Below, one piece after another: positions 1 to 8,750 of a DNA stretch of 64,000 nucleotides (position 1 is its first letter; each line of letters opens with the position of its first letter). This DNA is from Desulfurococcus sp. (lineage in GTDB: Archaea; Thermoproteota; Thermoprotei_A; Sulfolobales; Desulfurococcaceae), in assembly GCA_026626905.1 (NCBI GenBank), contig JAPNUX010000006.1:62001-126000 (forward strand), given 5' to 3'. The position numbers and the translations under genes are program-made. Under the pieces are notes generated by a model, which saw nothing but the letters and a program-made list of their open reading frames with translations, did not search any database and was not told where the DNA came from.

Positions 1-173
1 TTCTCTCAGATATGCTGAACTATCAGAAAGTGTTCATCTTCTACCCGTTCTCGGATTTCTCAGTAGCCTTAGGAGTAGCGAGGAGTAATAATCCAGTTTT
101 AAACATGCTGTTGTCGGCTGGAGCTGCTGCACTAATATACTTGAGGCTCCGAGAGCTAGGAGTTGTAGTTTAG
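1..173 (+). CDS. C-terminal end of a probable membrane protein (ABC-2 permease-like), cut by the window edge
   Basis: An open frame runs in from the left edge and stops with TAG at 171-173, giving about 56 residues. The visible part has aromatic and hydrophobic stretches (YQKVFIFYPF, then NMLLSAGAAALIYLRLRELGVVV) that look like the last membrane segment and short basic tail of an ABC-2 type permease. Only the tail is visible, so the family call is a guess from composition. It converges on the next gene with a 12-bp gap. Confidence 0.4.
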   Translation, partial: LSDMLNYQKVFIFYPFSDFSVALGVARSNNPVLNMLLSAGAAALIYLRLRELGVVV

Positions 174-185
174 CGGGAAAGAATC

Positions 186-1667
186 CTAGCTGTGTTTTCT
201 CCGAGCGACTTGACGTGAGAGTAATCCTAGTGCTACAGCTACTGTAAGTGTGACCGCTAACCCTATAGTAGCATACGTGTGGGCTTGATCACGGAGCTCT
301 CGGATTCTATTGAGTTCCTCGTTAATCCTGGTTGTATTGGCTTTAAGAAGAATATTCTCTGAGGAGCACGTGGCTAGCTTATCATTCAACTCGCTGACTG
401 TCTGGTTTAACGTTGAAATCGTGTTGTTCAACTCGTATATCTTGGTATTCAACTCTGAGATGTTAATATCTCTCTCTGAGATAGCTTTCAACACGCTACT
501 ATACCCTAGCGGGGTTATTGAGCTACTAGCTAGAAGCAGGGAGACTAGCTGGCTGCTCGTAAGCGTTAAATCCACCTGCTGTACTCCACTGCCTACTAGA
601 GCTAGATACCCGCATCCACTAGTACTACCTCCAGGATCAAATACTGCTATTAAAGCGTTCCCTCGGCTGGCTCTAACTGATGCAAGAAGCATTCTAAAGC
701 CCTCGTATACTGTATCTAAGTATTTCTGCGGTATACTCCCTCCTGTAATGCTCTTTAAGACTGATAGCTGAGGCACATACACGTGTACCACTGGCGTGCT
801 AGGATTACTTAAAGCTAGCTTTAAGACATCTATTAGAGACAGCATGGTTTGATTAAGCCACCAGGATGCTGCATCCTCAGGTAGCTCTAGGAAGAGCCTG
901 CTGTAATCTAGTACTAGATTCCATGCTACAGTGTCTGCAATAACGCTCTTTAAACCGCTACCCATGCCCACCCCGATCATAATACTACCTGGATAGAATA
1001 GAGTGATGTTCCCTTCACTTGCCTGGATCACGTAGAACGTCATAGTGTAGTTCCCAGCCTCCACTCTCCCCGTGCTGTTCTCGAGAACGTATATTCTGGG
1101 AGGTGTGAGCTCTCTACTCTGAGAGGTATTCAGCTGCCATATGTACTCTCCAACCTCTATTGTTAGCACGCCGCCAGTAAGGTTTACACGCATGCTCACG
1201 CCTATATCATCCCAGTAGATGCTTTCATTAGCTCTTAGAGTTAGGAGCCTGGGTGGAATATACTTGCCTGTGAGATTGTAGAGTGGGTTGTATGAGTATG
1301 AATTGATGGAGGGGTCTACTAGAGGATTGTTCACCATGGCAGTATTATTCCATAATACTAGTACTCTCGACTGATTGACATCCCTGTACGTGACAGTTTC
1401 TTCATGCGGCTTAACACCTGTAGTCAGCCAGTACAAGTAGTAGAGGGGGCTTAAATTCTCTTGGGGTTCCACTAGGTAGAATCCTACTGGAGTTGTGTTG
1501 CCGTATACTTCTCTTATAATGTTGAGGACTACTTGATGATTCGAGTCGGGTAGGTAAATGTATACTACAGCGCTGGGTGTGACTTGAGCTGAGACTGAAT
1601 TCCCGTAAGCGAGCACTAGTATTAGAGATAAGAGTGAAACAGCCAATATAGATTTAGCTGCACTCAT
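186..1667 (-). CDS. Secreted membrane-anchored protein with C-terminal coiled coil, unknown function
   Basis: About 493 residues. The chosen ATG at 1667 puts a signal peptide (AAKSILAVSLLSLILVLAYGNSVSA) directly at the N terminus; an upstream in-frame start at 1727 would add 20 residues before it and is less likely. The long middle region is rich in Asn-X-Ser/Thr sites and beta-type sequence, as in archaeal cell-surface proteins. Near the C terminus lies a leucine/asparagine heptad stretch (ISELNTKIYELNNTISTLNQ), followed by one transmembrane helix and a basic tail (RQVARRKHS). The topology is therefore an outward-facing protein anchored at its C terminus. I recognise no catalytic domain. Confidence 0.75.
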   Translation of the reverse strand: MSAAKSILAVSLLSLILVLAYGNSVSAQVTPSAVVYIYLPDSNHQVVLNIIREVYGNTTPVGFYLVEPQENLSPLYYLYWLTTGVKPHEETVTYRDVNQSRVLVLWNNTAMVNNPLVDPSINSYSYNPLYNLTGKYIPPRLLTLRANESIYWDDIGVSMRVNLTGGVLTIEVGEYIWQLNTSQSRELTPPRIYVLENSTGRVEAGNYTMTFYVIQASEGNITLFYPGSIMIGVGMGSGLKSVIADTVAWNLVLDYSRLFLELPEDAASWWLNQTMLSLIDVLKLALSNPSTPVVHVYVPQLSVLKSITGGSIPQKYLDTVYEGFRMLLASVRASRGNALIAVFDPGGSTSGCGYLALVGSGVQQVDLTLTSSQLVSLLLASSSITPLGYSSVLKAISERDINISELNTKIYELNNTISTLNQTVSELNDKLATCSSENILLKANTTRINEELNRIRELRDQAHTYATIGLAVTLTVAVALGLLSRQVARRKHS

Positions 1668-1938
1668 ATGTATCGCCCTTGATATATAGAATATAGGGGG
1701 TGAAGTTTTTATAGGATAGTCTACCACGCGTCGACCCTCACCCTATAGTATCTCGAACCCCGGGCTTCCTGAAGTATAGTTTTATGAGGGCTCTGAGAGC
1801 CTTCTATACGCTTAATGTAGAAGGTAGAGGACTGGTAAGAGGGCTTGGCTATCTAAGATAAACCAGATGAAATTGAAGAGTGCTTTTCAAGCCCTATATA
1901 CTCTATGAGGGTGTAGAAGGAGCTCGAGGCTGAATTAA

Positions 1939-2802
1939 TTGCATGTGCTTGTAGTCGGCTTGCTACCACAGGATTCTGGTAAAACAACTGTAGCTAGAGC
2001 TCTCGCAGGAGAGTTGAAGAAGAAGCATAAAGTCTTCTATTTCAAGCCTATAGCTGGGCACAGCGGGTGGTATCAAGCTGAAACTATATCTTTTTCTCTA
2101 GAGGCTGGGTTACTCGTCGGCCACGACGCATATGTGGTTGCACGGGAACTCGGCTTACTAGATAAGCTGCGTCTTGTAAACCCCGTGGACTTGCTGACAA
2201 TGCCCCTAGACCTGTTGAGATTCCAGGGTTCCGTGAGATTCTACGTGGATTCCATGAGTAGTGTTGTCTCGCAGGCTGTTCTACTGCGAGTAAGCCATCC
2301 GAAAAGTATTGACGAGTACTATGTTGTTAGAGACAATGTCGAGAAGCTGGGTGATTTCACCCGCCGTATCCTGGACTCCCTGATAGACAAGTTCAGCAGA
2401 GCTGAGAGTACAGTCTTCCATGAAGTAGAGAGTAGGAGTGTAGCAGGAATTCTCGGCAATACAGAACTCCACAGCGAGCTGGGTGGTATCTACGAGGATC
2501 TCGGAGACTATGATTTCGTGGTGACTGAGAGCTACAATAACTCCTCGACACCTCTGGACTCCTCGTTAAATGCTGATCTAGTCCTTGTTGTAGCACCGAC
2601 GAGACTACTATTGTACGATGGTTCAAGATACCGTCAGGCTGTTAGAGCTCTCGCATTCGGAAGGCCGGCTTGGAGCGTAGAGGTTGCCAGTGTAGTGGAT
2701 ATCTTGAAGAAACCACGCTACACGGCGAGCATACCCTACGCTTGGAGCAGCGAGTTCAATGAATTTATAAGTAGCCTAGCTGAAATTATAGGAGATCAAT
2801 AA
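1939..2802 (+). CDS. P-loop ATPase of the dethiobiotin synthetase/CobQ-like type, unknown substrate
   Basis: 287 residues from a TTG start. The N terminus begins with a beta strand and a deviant Walker A (VVGLLPQDSGKTTVARAL), the arrangement of the SIMIBI class shared by dethiobiotin synthetase and CobQ/MinD relatives. A second strand ending in a hydrophobic-acidic stretch (YDFVVTESYNN, around residue 190) and the later DLVLVVAPTR fit this fold. Nothing shows a biotin or cobalamin pathway nearby, so the substrate cannot be named. The gene lies 23 bp upstream of the eIF2B-like pair and is probably cotranscribed with it. Confidence 0.65.
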   Translation: MHVLVVGLLPQDSGKTTVARALAGELKKKHKVFYFKPIAGHSGWYQAETISFSLEAGLLVGHDAYVVARELGLLDKLRLVNPVDLLTMPLDLLRFQGSVRFYVDSMSSVVSQAVLLRVSHPKSIDEYYVVRDNVEKLGDFTRRILDSLIDKFSRAESTVFHEVESRSVAGILGNTELHSELGGIYEDLGDYDFVVTESYNNSSTPLDSSLNADLVLVVAPTRLLLYDGSRYRQAVRALAFGRPAWSVEVASVVDILKKPRYTASIPYAWSSEFNEFISSLAEIIGDQ

Positions 2803-2825
2803 TATGGAGAACTAGCTATTAGCAG

Positions 2826-3779
2826 GTGTTATACTTGCAGGGTAGCTCTGGATTTCACGGGGTAGTTCCGAGAGCCACAGGATCCGAGATTCTATTCGAG
2901 ATCGCTTCCACGCTGATGAATACTGCAGCCAGCGGGGACGAGAAACTGTTCGCCAGGATCTTCCTTGAAGTATATGAGAGTGTAGTAAGGGATAGACCGA
3001 GCTCCATGGCTCCACTAAACACTCTTAGATTAATCGGTGAATACTTCATTGAAAATGGATTGCGAGGTATTAAGGATTACATTAGTAGCCTGGTTGAAAA
3101 ATACAATGAGAGCATTACACTAGCAGCCGAGATAGCTGCTAGACGTGTTAGCGATGGGGAAGCAGTAATAACTAATAGTAATAGCTTAACTCTCAGAAGA
3201 CTCTTCGAAGCCCTCAGCCGCAACAAGACCCGCGTGAAAGTCTACGTGACTGAGTCCAGGCCCGGTCTTGAAGGCTTACTGATGGCTGAGCACCTCGAGA
3301 AACTAGGCTTTGAAGTATACCTGATAGTCGACTCAGCTGTACGCTTCTTCATGAAGAATATTAATAAAGCTGTACTAGGTGCTGAGGCTGTAGCCGCTAA
3401 TGGAGCCGTGGTCAGTAAGGTGGGTACCAGTATCATCGCCCTAGAGGCTCGCGAAGCGAGAGTTAGAGTATTCGTGGTAGCTCCGACACTAAAGTTCAGT
3501 GTTGAATCAATTTACGGAGAGCTACTCAAGCTACCTGAAGGCGACTGGAGGCTATTAATGAGTGAGGATGAGAGGAGGAAGCTTCCCGAGAACTACACAG
3601 CTCTCGCACCACTATATGATGTCACGCCGCCAGAGTACATTGATGCTATCGTGACAGAGAAAGGGTTGTTCGCTCCTCAAGCCATACCAGTAGTTATCCG
3701 TGAGATATATGGTTCTTATCCACTGATGATAAAGCCTTTTGAAAGCATAGTATCAGAGGTAAGGAGGCGGGCAAGTTGA
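2826..3779 (+). CDS. eIF2B alpha/beta/delta-like protein, paralogue of R15P isomerase without the catalytic pair
   Basis: 317 residues from a GTG start; start choice is uncertain because no strong ribosome-binding site precedes it. The fold is the eIF2B/MtnA/R15P-isomerase fold: ITNSNSLTLRR, TESRPGLEG, DSAVRFFM, GAEAVAANGAVVSKVGT and YDVTPPEYIDAIVTEKG line up block for block with the next gene. The catalytic Cys and Asp of R15P isomerase are replaced here by Ser118 (TNSNS) and Glu187 (GAEAV), so isomerase activity is doubtful. It overlaps the next gene by 4 bp. It could be a regulatory partner or a translation-factor-like protein; this is inference. Confidence 0.8.
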   Translation: MLYLQGSSGFHGVVPRATGSEILFEIASTLMNTAASGDEKLFARIFLEVYESVVRDRPSSMAPLNTLRLIGEYFIENGLRGIKDYISSLVEKYNESITLAAEIAARRVSDGEAVITNSNSLTLRRLFEALSRNKTRVKVYVTESRPGLEGLLMAEHLEKLGFEVYLIVDSAVRFFMKNINKAVLGAEAVAANGAVVSKVGTSIIALEAREARVRVFVVAPTLKFSVESIYGELLKLPEGDWRLLMSEDERRKLPENYTALAPLYDVTPPEYIDAIVTEKGLFAPQAIPVVIREIYGSYPLMIKPFESIVSEVRRRAS

Positions 3780-4780
3780 GCGAATTGAAGATCCCCGAGA
3801 GAGTCCTAGAGATAGCTGATGGAATAAAAACCATGAGGATACGCGGGGCAGGTAAGATCGGGCGTGCAGCCGCAGAGGCATTGAAGATCGCTGCTGAGGA
3901 GTACAGCGGCCCCAAGGACCTCCAGGTATTCAAGAAGTATATTGGAAGAGTGGCAGACATACTAGTGTCAACTAGGCCTACAGCTGTCAGCCTACCAAAC
4001 GCTGTAATGTATGTTCTCTCAGGCATGGCTAAGAGCTCAGATGACTTTGAGTCGGCTAGAAGCGCTATTATAGGCTCGGCTCAAAGGTTTATCGAGGAGA
4101 GTCTTAACGCTGTGAAGAAGATCAGCGAGATAGCTGCTAAGAGAATCAAGGAGAACTCTATTGTGCTAACCCACTGCCATAGTACTGTAGCCGTGAATAC
4201 TCTCACAGAAGCATACCGTCAGGGAAGAATAGTGAAAGTATACAGTACTGAGACACGGCCATTCTACCAGGGTAGGATAACAGCTACACAACTACTCAGC
4301 AACGGCGTGCCCGTCATCCAGATACCCGACAGCGCTGTGAGATACGTGATGAATGATGTAGACTATGTTGTAGTGGGAGCTGACACTGTAGCTAGTAATG
4401 GAGCAGTAGTCAATAAGATAGGCACCAGCCAGGTTGCATCTATAGCGAAGGAAGCTAGAGTACGCGTCTACGTTGTAGCTGAGTCATACAAGTTCTCGCC
4501 GGTAACACTTGTAGGAGAGCTAGTTCCAATCGAGTTCAGAGACCCCAGAGAGGTAGTCTCAGAAGAATGGCTGAAGCTCCATCCAGGCGTCAAAGTGCTG
4601 AATCCTTCATTCGATGTCACGCCGCCAGAGTACATTGATGCTATCGTGACAGAGATTGGAGTAATACCGCCTCAAGCAGCCATACTAGTGCTCATGGAGA
4701 GGCTTGGATGGGCACTAGAGAAGATTAAAGAGGGGCTAACATCATTTAGTAGCTTGAAGTGGGAGGATCTACTGGAGTAG
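3776..4780 (+). CDS. Ribose-1,5-bisphosphate isomerase
   Basis: 334 residues from a TTG start overlapping the previous stop. This enzyme converts ribose 1,5-bisphosphate to ribulose 1,5-bisphosphate in the archaeal AMP/nucleoside degradation pathway that feeds type III Rubisco. Visible hallmarks are RIRGAGKIGRAAAEAL near residue 20, the catalytic Cys134 in LTHCHSTVAV, and Asp203 in GADTVASNGAVVNKIGTSQVA; the Thermococcus enzyme uses Cys133 and Asp202. TETRPFYQGR and DVTPPEYIDAIVTEIG are also family blocks. No Rubisco or AMP phosphorylase gene is in the window. Distinguishing it from a plain eIF2B subunit rests on the Cys/Asp pair. Confidence 0.87.
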   Translation: MSELKIPERVLEIADGIKTMRIRGAGKIGRAAAEALKIAAEEYSGPKDLQVFKKYIGRVADILVSTRPTAVSLPNAVMYVLSGMAKSSDDFESARSAIIGSAQRFIEESLNAVKKISEIAAKRIKENSIVLTHCHSTVAVNTLTEAYRQGRIVKVYSTETRPFYQGRITATQLLSNGVPVIQIPDSAVRYVMNDVDYVVVGADTVASNGAVVNKIGTSQVASIAKEARVRVYVVAESYKFSPVTLVGELVPIEFRDPREVVSEEWLKLHPGVKVLNPSFDVTPPEYIDAIVTEIGVIPPQAAILVLMERLGWALEKIKEGLTSFSSLKWEDLLE

Positions 4781-4787
4781 ATAGCTT

Positions 4788-5090
4788 ATGAAAGGAGGCA
4801 TTGATGTATCCAAGTTGAAAAGAGAGATTATAGCATTAATTGATGAGTCATCCGAGCAGGTATACAAGATAGCCTTCTACTCTGACCCCAAGGTATCCTC
4901 AATTATGGATCGCTTAATCTCCGAATGGGAGCGCAACCAGCAGAAAGGAATACCGCTGGATTATGCTACTGAGGATGAAGTGAGAACCCTACACGATGTA
5001 GCAGTTAAAATTGCTAGAATACCCCCGCAGGAGCTTCAATCAATGTACCTTAGGAGGATAATGCCTGGTGGAGGTGGGTGGAGTGAGTGA
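4788..5090 (+). CDS. Small conserved-looking protein, unknown function
   Basis: 100 residues from ATG. Mostly helical and charged, with no Cys and no membrane segment; the C terminus ends in a glycine-rich tail (MPGGGGWSE). It starts 7 bp after the R15P isomerase and its last bases overlap the ribosome-binding site and start of the next gene, so the three are very likely translated from one transcript. I do not recognise the family. Confidence 0.6.
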   Translation: MKGGIDVSKLKREIIALIDESSEQVYKIAFYSDPKVSSIMDRLISEWERNQQKGIPLDYATEDEVRTLHDVAVKIARIPPQELQSMYLRRIMPGGGGWSE

Positions 5091-5442
5091 TGACTTGAAG
5101 AAGAAGGTAATCGAGGTGCTGGAGACTATAGCTGACCCTGAGATAGGAATAGATGTATACAATCTCGGATTAGTCTATAATATCGAGGTGGTGAACGAGA
5201 AGAACGTGAAGATAACGATGACTCTAACAACAATGTTCTGCCCTCTCGCCACGACACTACCATTAATGATCATAGATGCCTTAAAAGAGAAGCTTGGTGT
5301 TGACGCTGACATAAACTTAGTATATGAGCCTCCCTGGACACCTCTCATGATGACTGAGAAAGGTAGAGAGATGTTCAAGGAGAGATTCGGCTACGATATA
5401 GTAGAGGAGTACGAGAAGAGCATGCAAGAGTCTAGAGAGTAG
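5083..5442 (+). CDS. MIP18/PaaD/SufT-family iron-sulfur assembly protein
   Basis: About 119 residues. The start is taken as GTG at 5083 because GGAGGTG at 5070-5076 sits six bases before it; an in-frame GTG at 5068 would lie upstream of that site. The sequence has the DUF59 pattern: VLETIADPEIGIDVYNLGLVYNIEV, then TLTTMFCPLATTLPLMI with the single conserved Cys, and VYEPPWTPLMMTEKGREMF near the end. The family helps load or insert Fe-S clusters into target proteins. It overlaps the preceding gene by 8 bp. Confidence 0.82.
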   Translation: MSDDLKKKVIEVLETIADPEIGIDVYNLGLVYNIEVVNEKNVKITMTLTTMFCPLATTLPLMIIDALKEKLGVDADINLVYEPPWTPLMMTEKGREMFKERFGYDIVEEYEKSMQESRE

Positions 5443-5513
5443 AGTATAGAAGCATATATTTTTAAAGCAAAGAGGATACTATATTACTTCTCTAATTAGG
5501 CTGGGATCCCTCT

Positions 5514-6893
5514 ATGTCCTGGAGTATTTTAGCCTTGCTGAGAGAGAACCCGGAGAAGTTGAAAGAGCATGTTAGAAAACGGTATATTGATCCTAGCATA
5601 GTTGATGAAGCATACAAGCTGGATGCCGAGTGGCGTAAACTACTAACCGAGGTGCAGGAGCTTAGGCATAAGCATAATGTTATAAGCAGGGAGATCCCCA
5701 GGCTTCAGGAGCCTGAGAGAAGTGCTAGAGTAAGAGAAGCGAAGGAGCTTCTAGCCCAGCTAGAAGACTTGGAGAAAAAGCTAAGAGAGCTCGAGGAGCA
5801 GCGGGAGGAGGTGCTACTCAAGCTACCAAATATAGTCCACGACTCCACTCCTATAGGCCCAGACGACTCATATAATGTCCCTATTAGATTCTGGGGTAAA
5901 CCAAGAGTATGGAGAGAGTACCTTGAGCAGTTTAAGCAGCAGACTGAGAGGTACGGGTTTAAAGTAGACTACGAGCTAATAGACTGGAAGCCAGTCGGCC
6001 ACGCCGATATGCTCGAGAACGTGCTTAAGCTAGGCGATACAATTAAGGCTGGCGAGGTCGCTGGAAGTAGATTCTACTACTTGTTCGACGATATAGTATT
6101 CCTTGACATGGCTCTCTTAATGTACGCTATAGACTATCTGACAAGCAAGGGCTACAGGCTTGTCCTACCACCCTACATGCTTCGCCGCAACATCATGTCT
6201 GGAGTCATAGATCTAGCTACATTCAAGGATGCAATATACAAGATTGAAGATGAGGATCTATACTTGATAGCTACAGCAGAGCACTCTCTTGCAGCCCTCC
6301 ACGCGTTCAGCGAGATACCGGAGGATGATTTACCACTGAAGTATGCTGGTGTATCACCCTGTTTTAGGAAGGAGGCTGGTGCTGGAAGCAGGGATCTTAA
6401 AGGCATATTCAGAGTCCACCAGTTCCATAAAGTCGAGCAGTACGTTTACGCTAAACCCGAGGAGAGCTGGGATCTCATGGAGGAGTTAATTAGGAACGCT
6501 GAGGAGTTATTCCAGGGCTTAGAGTTACCCTATAGAGTTGTCAACATAGCAAGCGGGGATCTAGGGGCACCAGCAGCCAAGAAGTACGATCTGGAGACAT
6601 GGATGCCGGCTCAAGGATTATACAGGGAGATGGTTAGCTGCAGTAATACAACAGACTGGCAGTCCTATAGACTGAAGATCCGGATGGTGCGCAGGAAGGG
6701 TATGGTGAAAGAATTCGTGCATACACTTAACAGTACAGCTATAGCGAGCACGAGAACTATAACAGCCATTCTTGAAAACCACCAGAATGAGGATGGAACA
6801 GTAACCATTCCTAGAGCACTAAGAAAATACCTCGAGGTATTCAAGAAAGCTCCGAGAGACTACATTCACCCCTCTAGGAAGAAGGAGAACTAG
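5514..6893 (+). CDS. serS: Seryl-tRNA synthetase
   Basis: 459 residues from ATG. The N-terminal 110 residues form the long two-helix coiled-coil arm ([36 protein letters not shown]) that grips the tRNA-Ser long variable arm. The class II core has [15 protein letters not shown], motif 2 [28 protein letters not shown], and the C-terminal [17 protein letters not shown] motif 3 with the ATP-binding Arg. This is the common SerRS type, not the rare methanogen type. A TATA-like element (TTTTTAAAG near 5460) precedes it, so it probably starts its own transcript. Confidence 0.96.
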   Translation: MSWSILALLRENPEKLKEHVRKRYIDPSIVDEAYKLDAEWRKLLTEVQELRHKHNVISREIPRLQEPERSARVREAKELLAQLEDLEKKLRELEEQREEVLLKLPNIVHDSTPIGPDDSYNVPIRFWGKPRVWREYLEQFKQQTERYGFKVDYELIDWKPVGHADMLENVLKLGDTIKAGEVAGSRFYYLFDDIVFLDMALLMYAIDYLTSKGYRLVLPPYMLRRNIMSGVIDLATFKDAIYKIEDEDLYLIATAEHSLAALHAFSEIPEDDLPLKYAGVSPCFRKEAGAGSRDLKGIFRVHQFHKVEQYVYAKPEESWDLMEELIRNAEELFQGLELPYRVVNIASGDLGAPAAKKYDLETWMPAQGLYREMVSCSNTTDWQSYRLKIRMVRRKGMVKEFVHTLNSTAIASTRTITAILENHQNEDGTVTIPRALRKYLEVFKKAPRDYIHPSRKKEN

Positions 6894-6945
6894 CCCTCTC
6901 TCTTTAAAACTTTTACATCATCGAGATTTCTAACGGGGGTTGCTA

Positions 6946-7317
6946 ATGAATGTTGCTGAAAAAGTAGTCAAGGTTATTGTTGAAGTACGCCTTGATTTCA
7001 GTGAGGAGAGTGATAAAGCTTTAAGAAGAGTCTTCTATGTTGCCGAGGAACTACTCGATAAATATGGCGTGTGGGTTGAAATTATTCCAGAGCACGTGTG
7101 GTTTACAGATCCATTGGAAGCTGAAGTAATGGATCTCCCGCAAATATACATTAACGGTAAGCTTAGATTCATAGGTAGAGCCCCATCCATAAGCGATCTA
7201 AAATCAGCAATAATGGAGAAAGTAGGGGTTCAGCCAGCTAAGAGAGAAGAGGCAGGAATCGTTGGCACCAAGCTCTATGATGGCGGCGGGATAGGGGACG
7301 CTGTTCTCGCATTTTAA
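6946..7317 (+). CDS. Small thioredoxin-fold-like protein without CxxC
   Basis: About 123 residues. ATG at 6946 is chosen because GGGGG lies six bases upstream; an in-frame TTG at 6940 is less likely. The middle (VMDLPQIYINGKLRFIGRAPSISDLKSAIMEKVG) has the cis-Pro-then-strand-then-helix ending typical of thioredoxin-like folds (LPQIYINGKL), but there is no redox CxxC. A glycine-rich end (DGGGIGDAVLAF) follows. Function unknown; the fold call is an inference from this one stretch. Confidence 0.6.
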   Translation: MNVAEKVVKVIVEVRLDFSEESDKALRRVFYVAEELLDKYGVWVEIIPEHVWFTDPLEAEVMDLPQIYINGKLRFIGRAPSISDLKSAIMEKVGVQPAKREEAGIVGTKLYDGGGIGDAVLAF

Positions 7318-7592
7318 GCGGTAAAACCTTACTACTATCGGAGTCTCCTTAACTTCCATGCTACGCGAGAGCCTGTAGATCAAGCTTGAGGTACTGGAGT
7401 TTAAGGCTTCACTACTGCTCGTAGAAGCGTCTAGCTCGTGGGCTGCACTCCTCCTGTCACCCGTAAAGCCAGTGTAGTAGTGTAAAGAAGGTTTAGCGAG
7501 ACGTTTGCTACTTCTAGTGCCAGTGAGAGTTAAAATGCTCTTTTAATTATTGCATTTAAACTCGTGAGTAGTGATTTCAGGGTGGTATAGGC
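7318..7592. other. 275-bp intergenic region before phoH with a TATA-like element
   Basis: No open frame of note on either strand. A TATA-like ATTTAAA at about 7554-7560 and the ribosome-binding site GGTGGT six bases before the ATG at 7593 mark the phoH promoter and leader. The remaining upstream 220 bp show no convincing RNA gene or repeat to my eye. Confidence 0.5.
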
Positions 7593-8750
7593 ATGTCTGC
7601 TGGAGTATTCAGTAAGATCTCCCCGCAGACCCCTGGCCAGGAGGAGTTCGTGAAGGCTCTAAGCGATAAGAACTATGAGATTATAGGTTTATTCGGGCCT
7701 ACTGGTACAGGTAAGAGTCTCCTAAGCATACTATACGGCTTAGACTCTGTGATGAGCGGTAGATACAAGAGGTTCATTATCTCACGTCCGGTGGTTGATG
7801 TAGTAAGTGGTAGAGAGTTAACAGCAGCAGATCTAGGCGAGGAGTACTACGAGCTGGCTTCAACGTATATTCGTGATATAACATCAGGTTTCATAGAGTG
7901 GAGCACTATCGAGGACTTAATGAAGAAGGGGATGCTGGTTATAGCGGACTCACACTACCTTAGAGGCAGGACATTCGACGACTCAATAGTTTTCCTAGAT
8001 GATGCTCAAAGCATTCCAGTAGAAGGCGCGATAGAGATAGTTATGAGGATAGGAAGGAATAGCAGGCTAATAATTGCAGGCGACCCGGTATTCCAGAGGA
8101 CAACGGGTAGCAGGGATTCAGTAAGCATGCTGAGAGAAATACTACTAGGTGAGGATACAGCCAGGGTAATAGACCTCGGCTTAAAAGATATCGTTAGACC
8201 TGGAGCTAGACGAGGAATTAAACTGCTATTGGAGTCGAAGATGAGATCCAGGGAGCTCAGTGAAGCCGAGAAAGAGATATTCAATACAGCTAAGATTAGA
8301 GCTCCCGACGCTGATCTAATTACTATAGTAGAGTTCACGGAGTTCAAGAAGCAGTATGATATCAAAAGCGAGGCTGCCCCTGATGCCCTGATAATAGTCA
8401 AAGAAGGCTTCATGGCTAGACTTATAGGTAAAGGCGGGGAGAGAATCAGCAGTATTGAGAAGGATACAGGCTACAAGCTGAGAGCAGTCGAGATGACACT
8501 AGACTTTAAACCACTGATAAAAGCTGTACACCCGGTAAGCTGGGTATACAAGCACATCCTTGATGTAGATTTCGCTGGACCAGACCTCATGGTTAAAGTA
8601 GCTAGTGAGGGATATGGAGCCTTCGTGGGGCAGAAAGGAGTGCACGTCAGATTCCTTGAAAGCGTTACTAGGAAGCTTCTAGGAGTCGGTGTTAGAGCAT
8701 TTGAGGTTGAAGCTGAGAAAGAGAAGAGTAGAAGGAGAAAGGAGAAGTAG
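7593..8750 (+). CDS. PhoH-like ATPase fused to KH RNA-binding domains
   Basis: 385 residues from ATG with GGTGGT upstream. Residues 15-200 form a PhoH-type P-loop ATPase: Walker A GPTGTGKSLLS, SRPVVDV, Walker B IVFLDDAQSIP, and the sensor stretch SRLIIAGDPVFQRTTG. Two KH-like units follow, with GxxG loops in LIGKGGERISSI (about residue 275) and FVGQKGVHVRFL (about residue 350). A basic tail ends the protein. The layout suggests an RNA-dependent ATPase or helicase acting in RNA processing. There is no PIN domain, so it is not the PINA arrangement. Its last 59 bp overlap the convergent gene on the other strand. Confidence 0.9.
   Translation: MSAGVFSKISPQTPGQEEFVKALSDKNYEIIGLFGPTGTGKSLLSILYGLDSVMSGRYKRFIISRPVVDVVSGRELTAADLGEEYYELASTYIRDITSGFIEWSTIEDLMKKGMLVIADSHYLRGRTFDDSIVFLDDAQSIPVEGAIEIVMRIGRNSRLIIAGDPVFQRTTGSRDSVSMLREILLGEDTARVIDLGLKDIVRPGARRGIKLLLESKMRSRELSEAEKEIFNTAKIRAPDADLITIVEFTEFKKQYDIKSEAAPDALIIVKEGFMARLIGKGGERISSIEKDTGYKLRAVEMTLDFKPLIKAVHPVSWVYKHILDVDFAGPDLMVKVASEGYGAFVGQKGVHVRFLESVTRKLLGVGVRAFEVEAEKEKSRRRKEK

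Noticed and set aside
310-771. Plus-strand open frame of 153 codons opposite the anchored exoprotein
   Set aside because: It is a shadow of the minus-strand gene, which has a signal peptide and a membrane anchor; the opposite frame shows no domain or ribosome-binding site.
1770-1830. Short inverted repeat GGCTC-TGA-GAGCC in the gap before the P-loop ATPase gene
   Set aside because: Five base pairs only and no T-run or link to a start; too weak to call a terminator or operator.
7318-7592. Possible structured RNA in the gap before phoH
   Set aside because: I checked both strands for C/D boxes, tRNA-like arms and long inverted repeats and saw none that was convincing.
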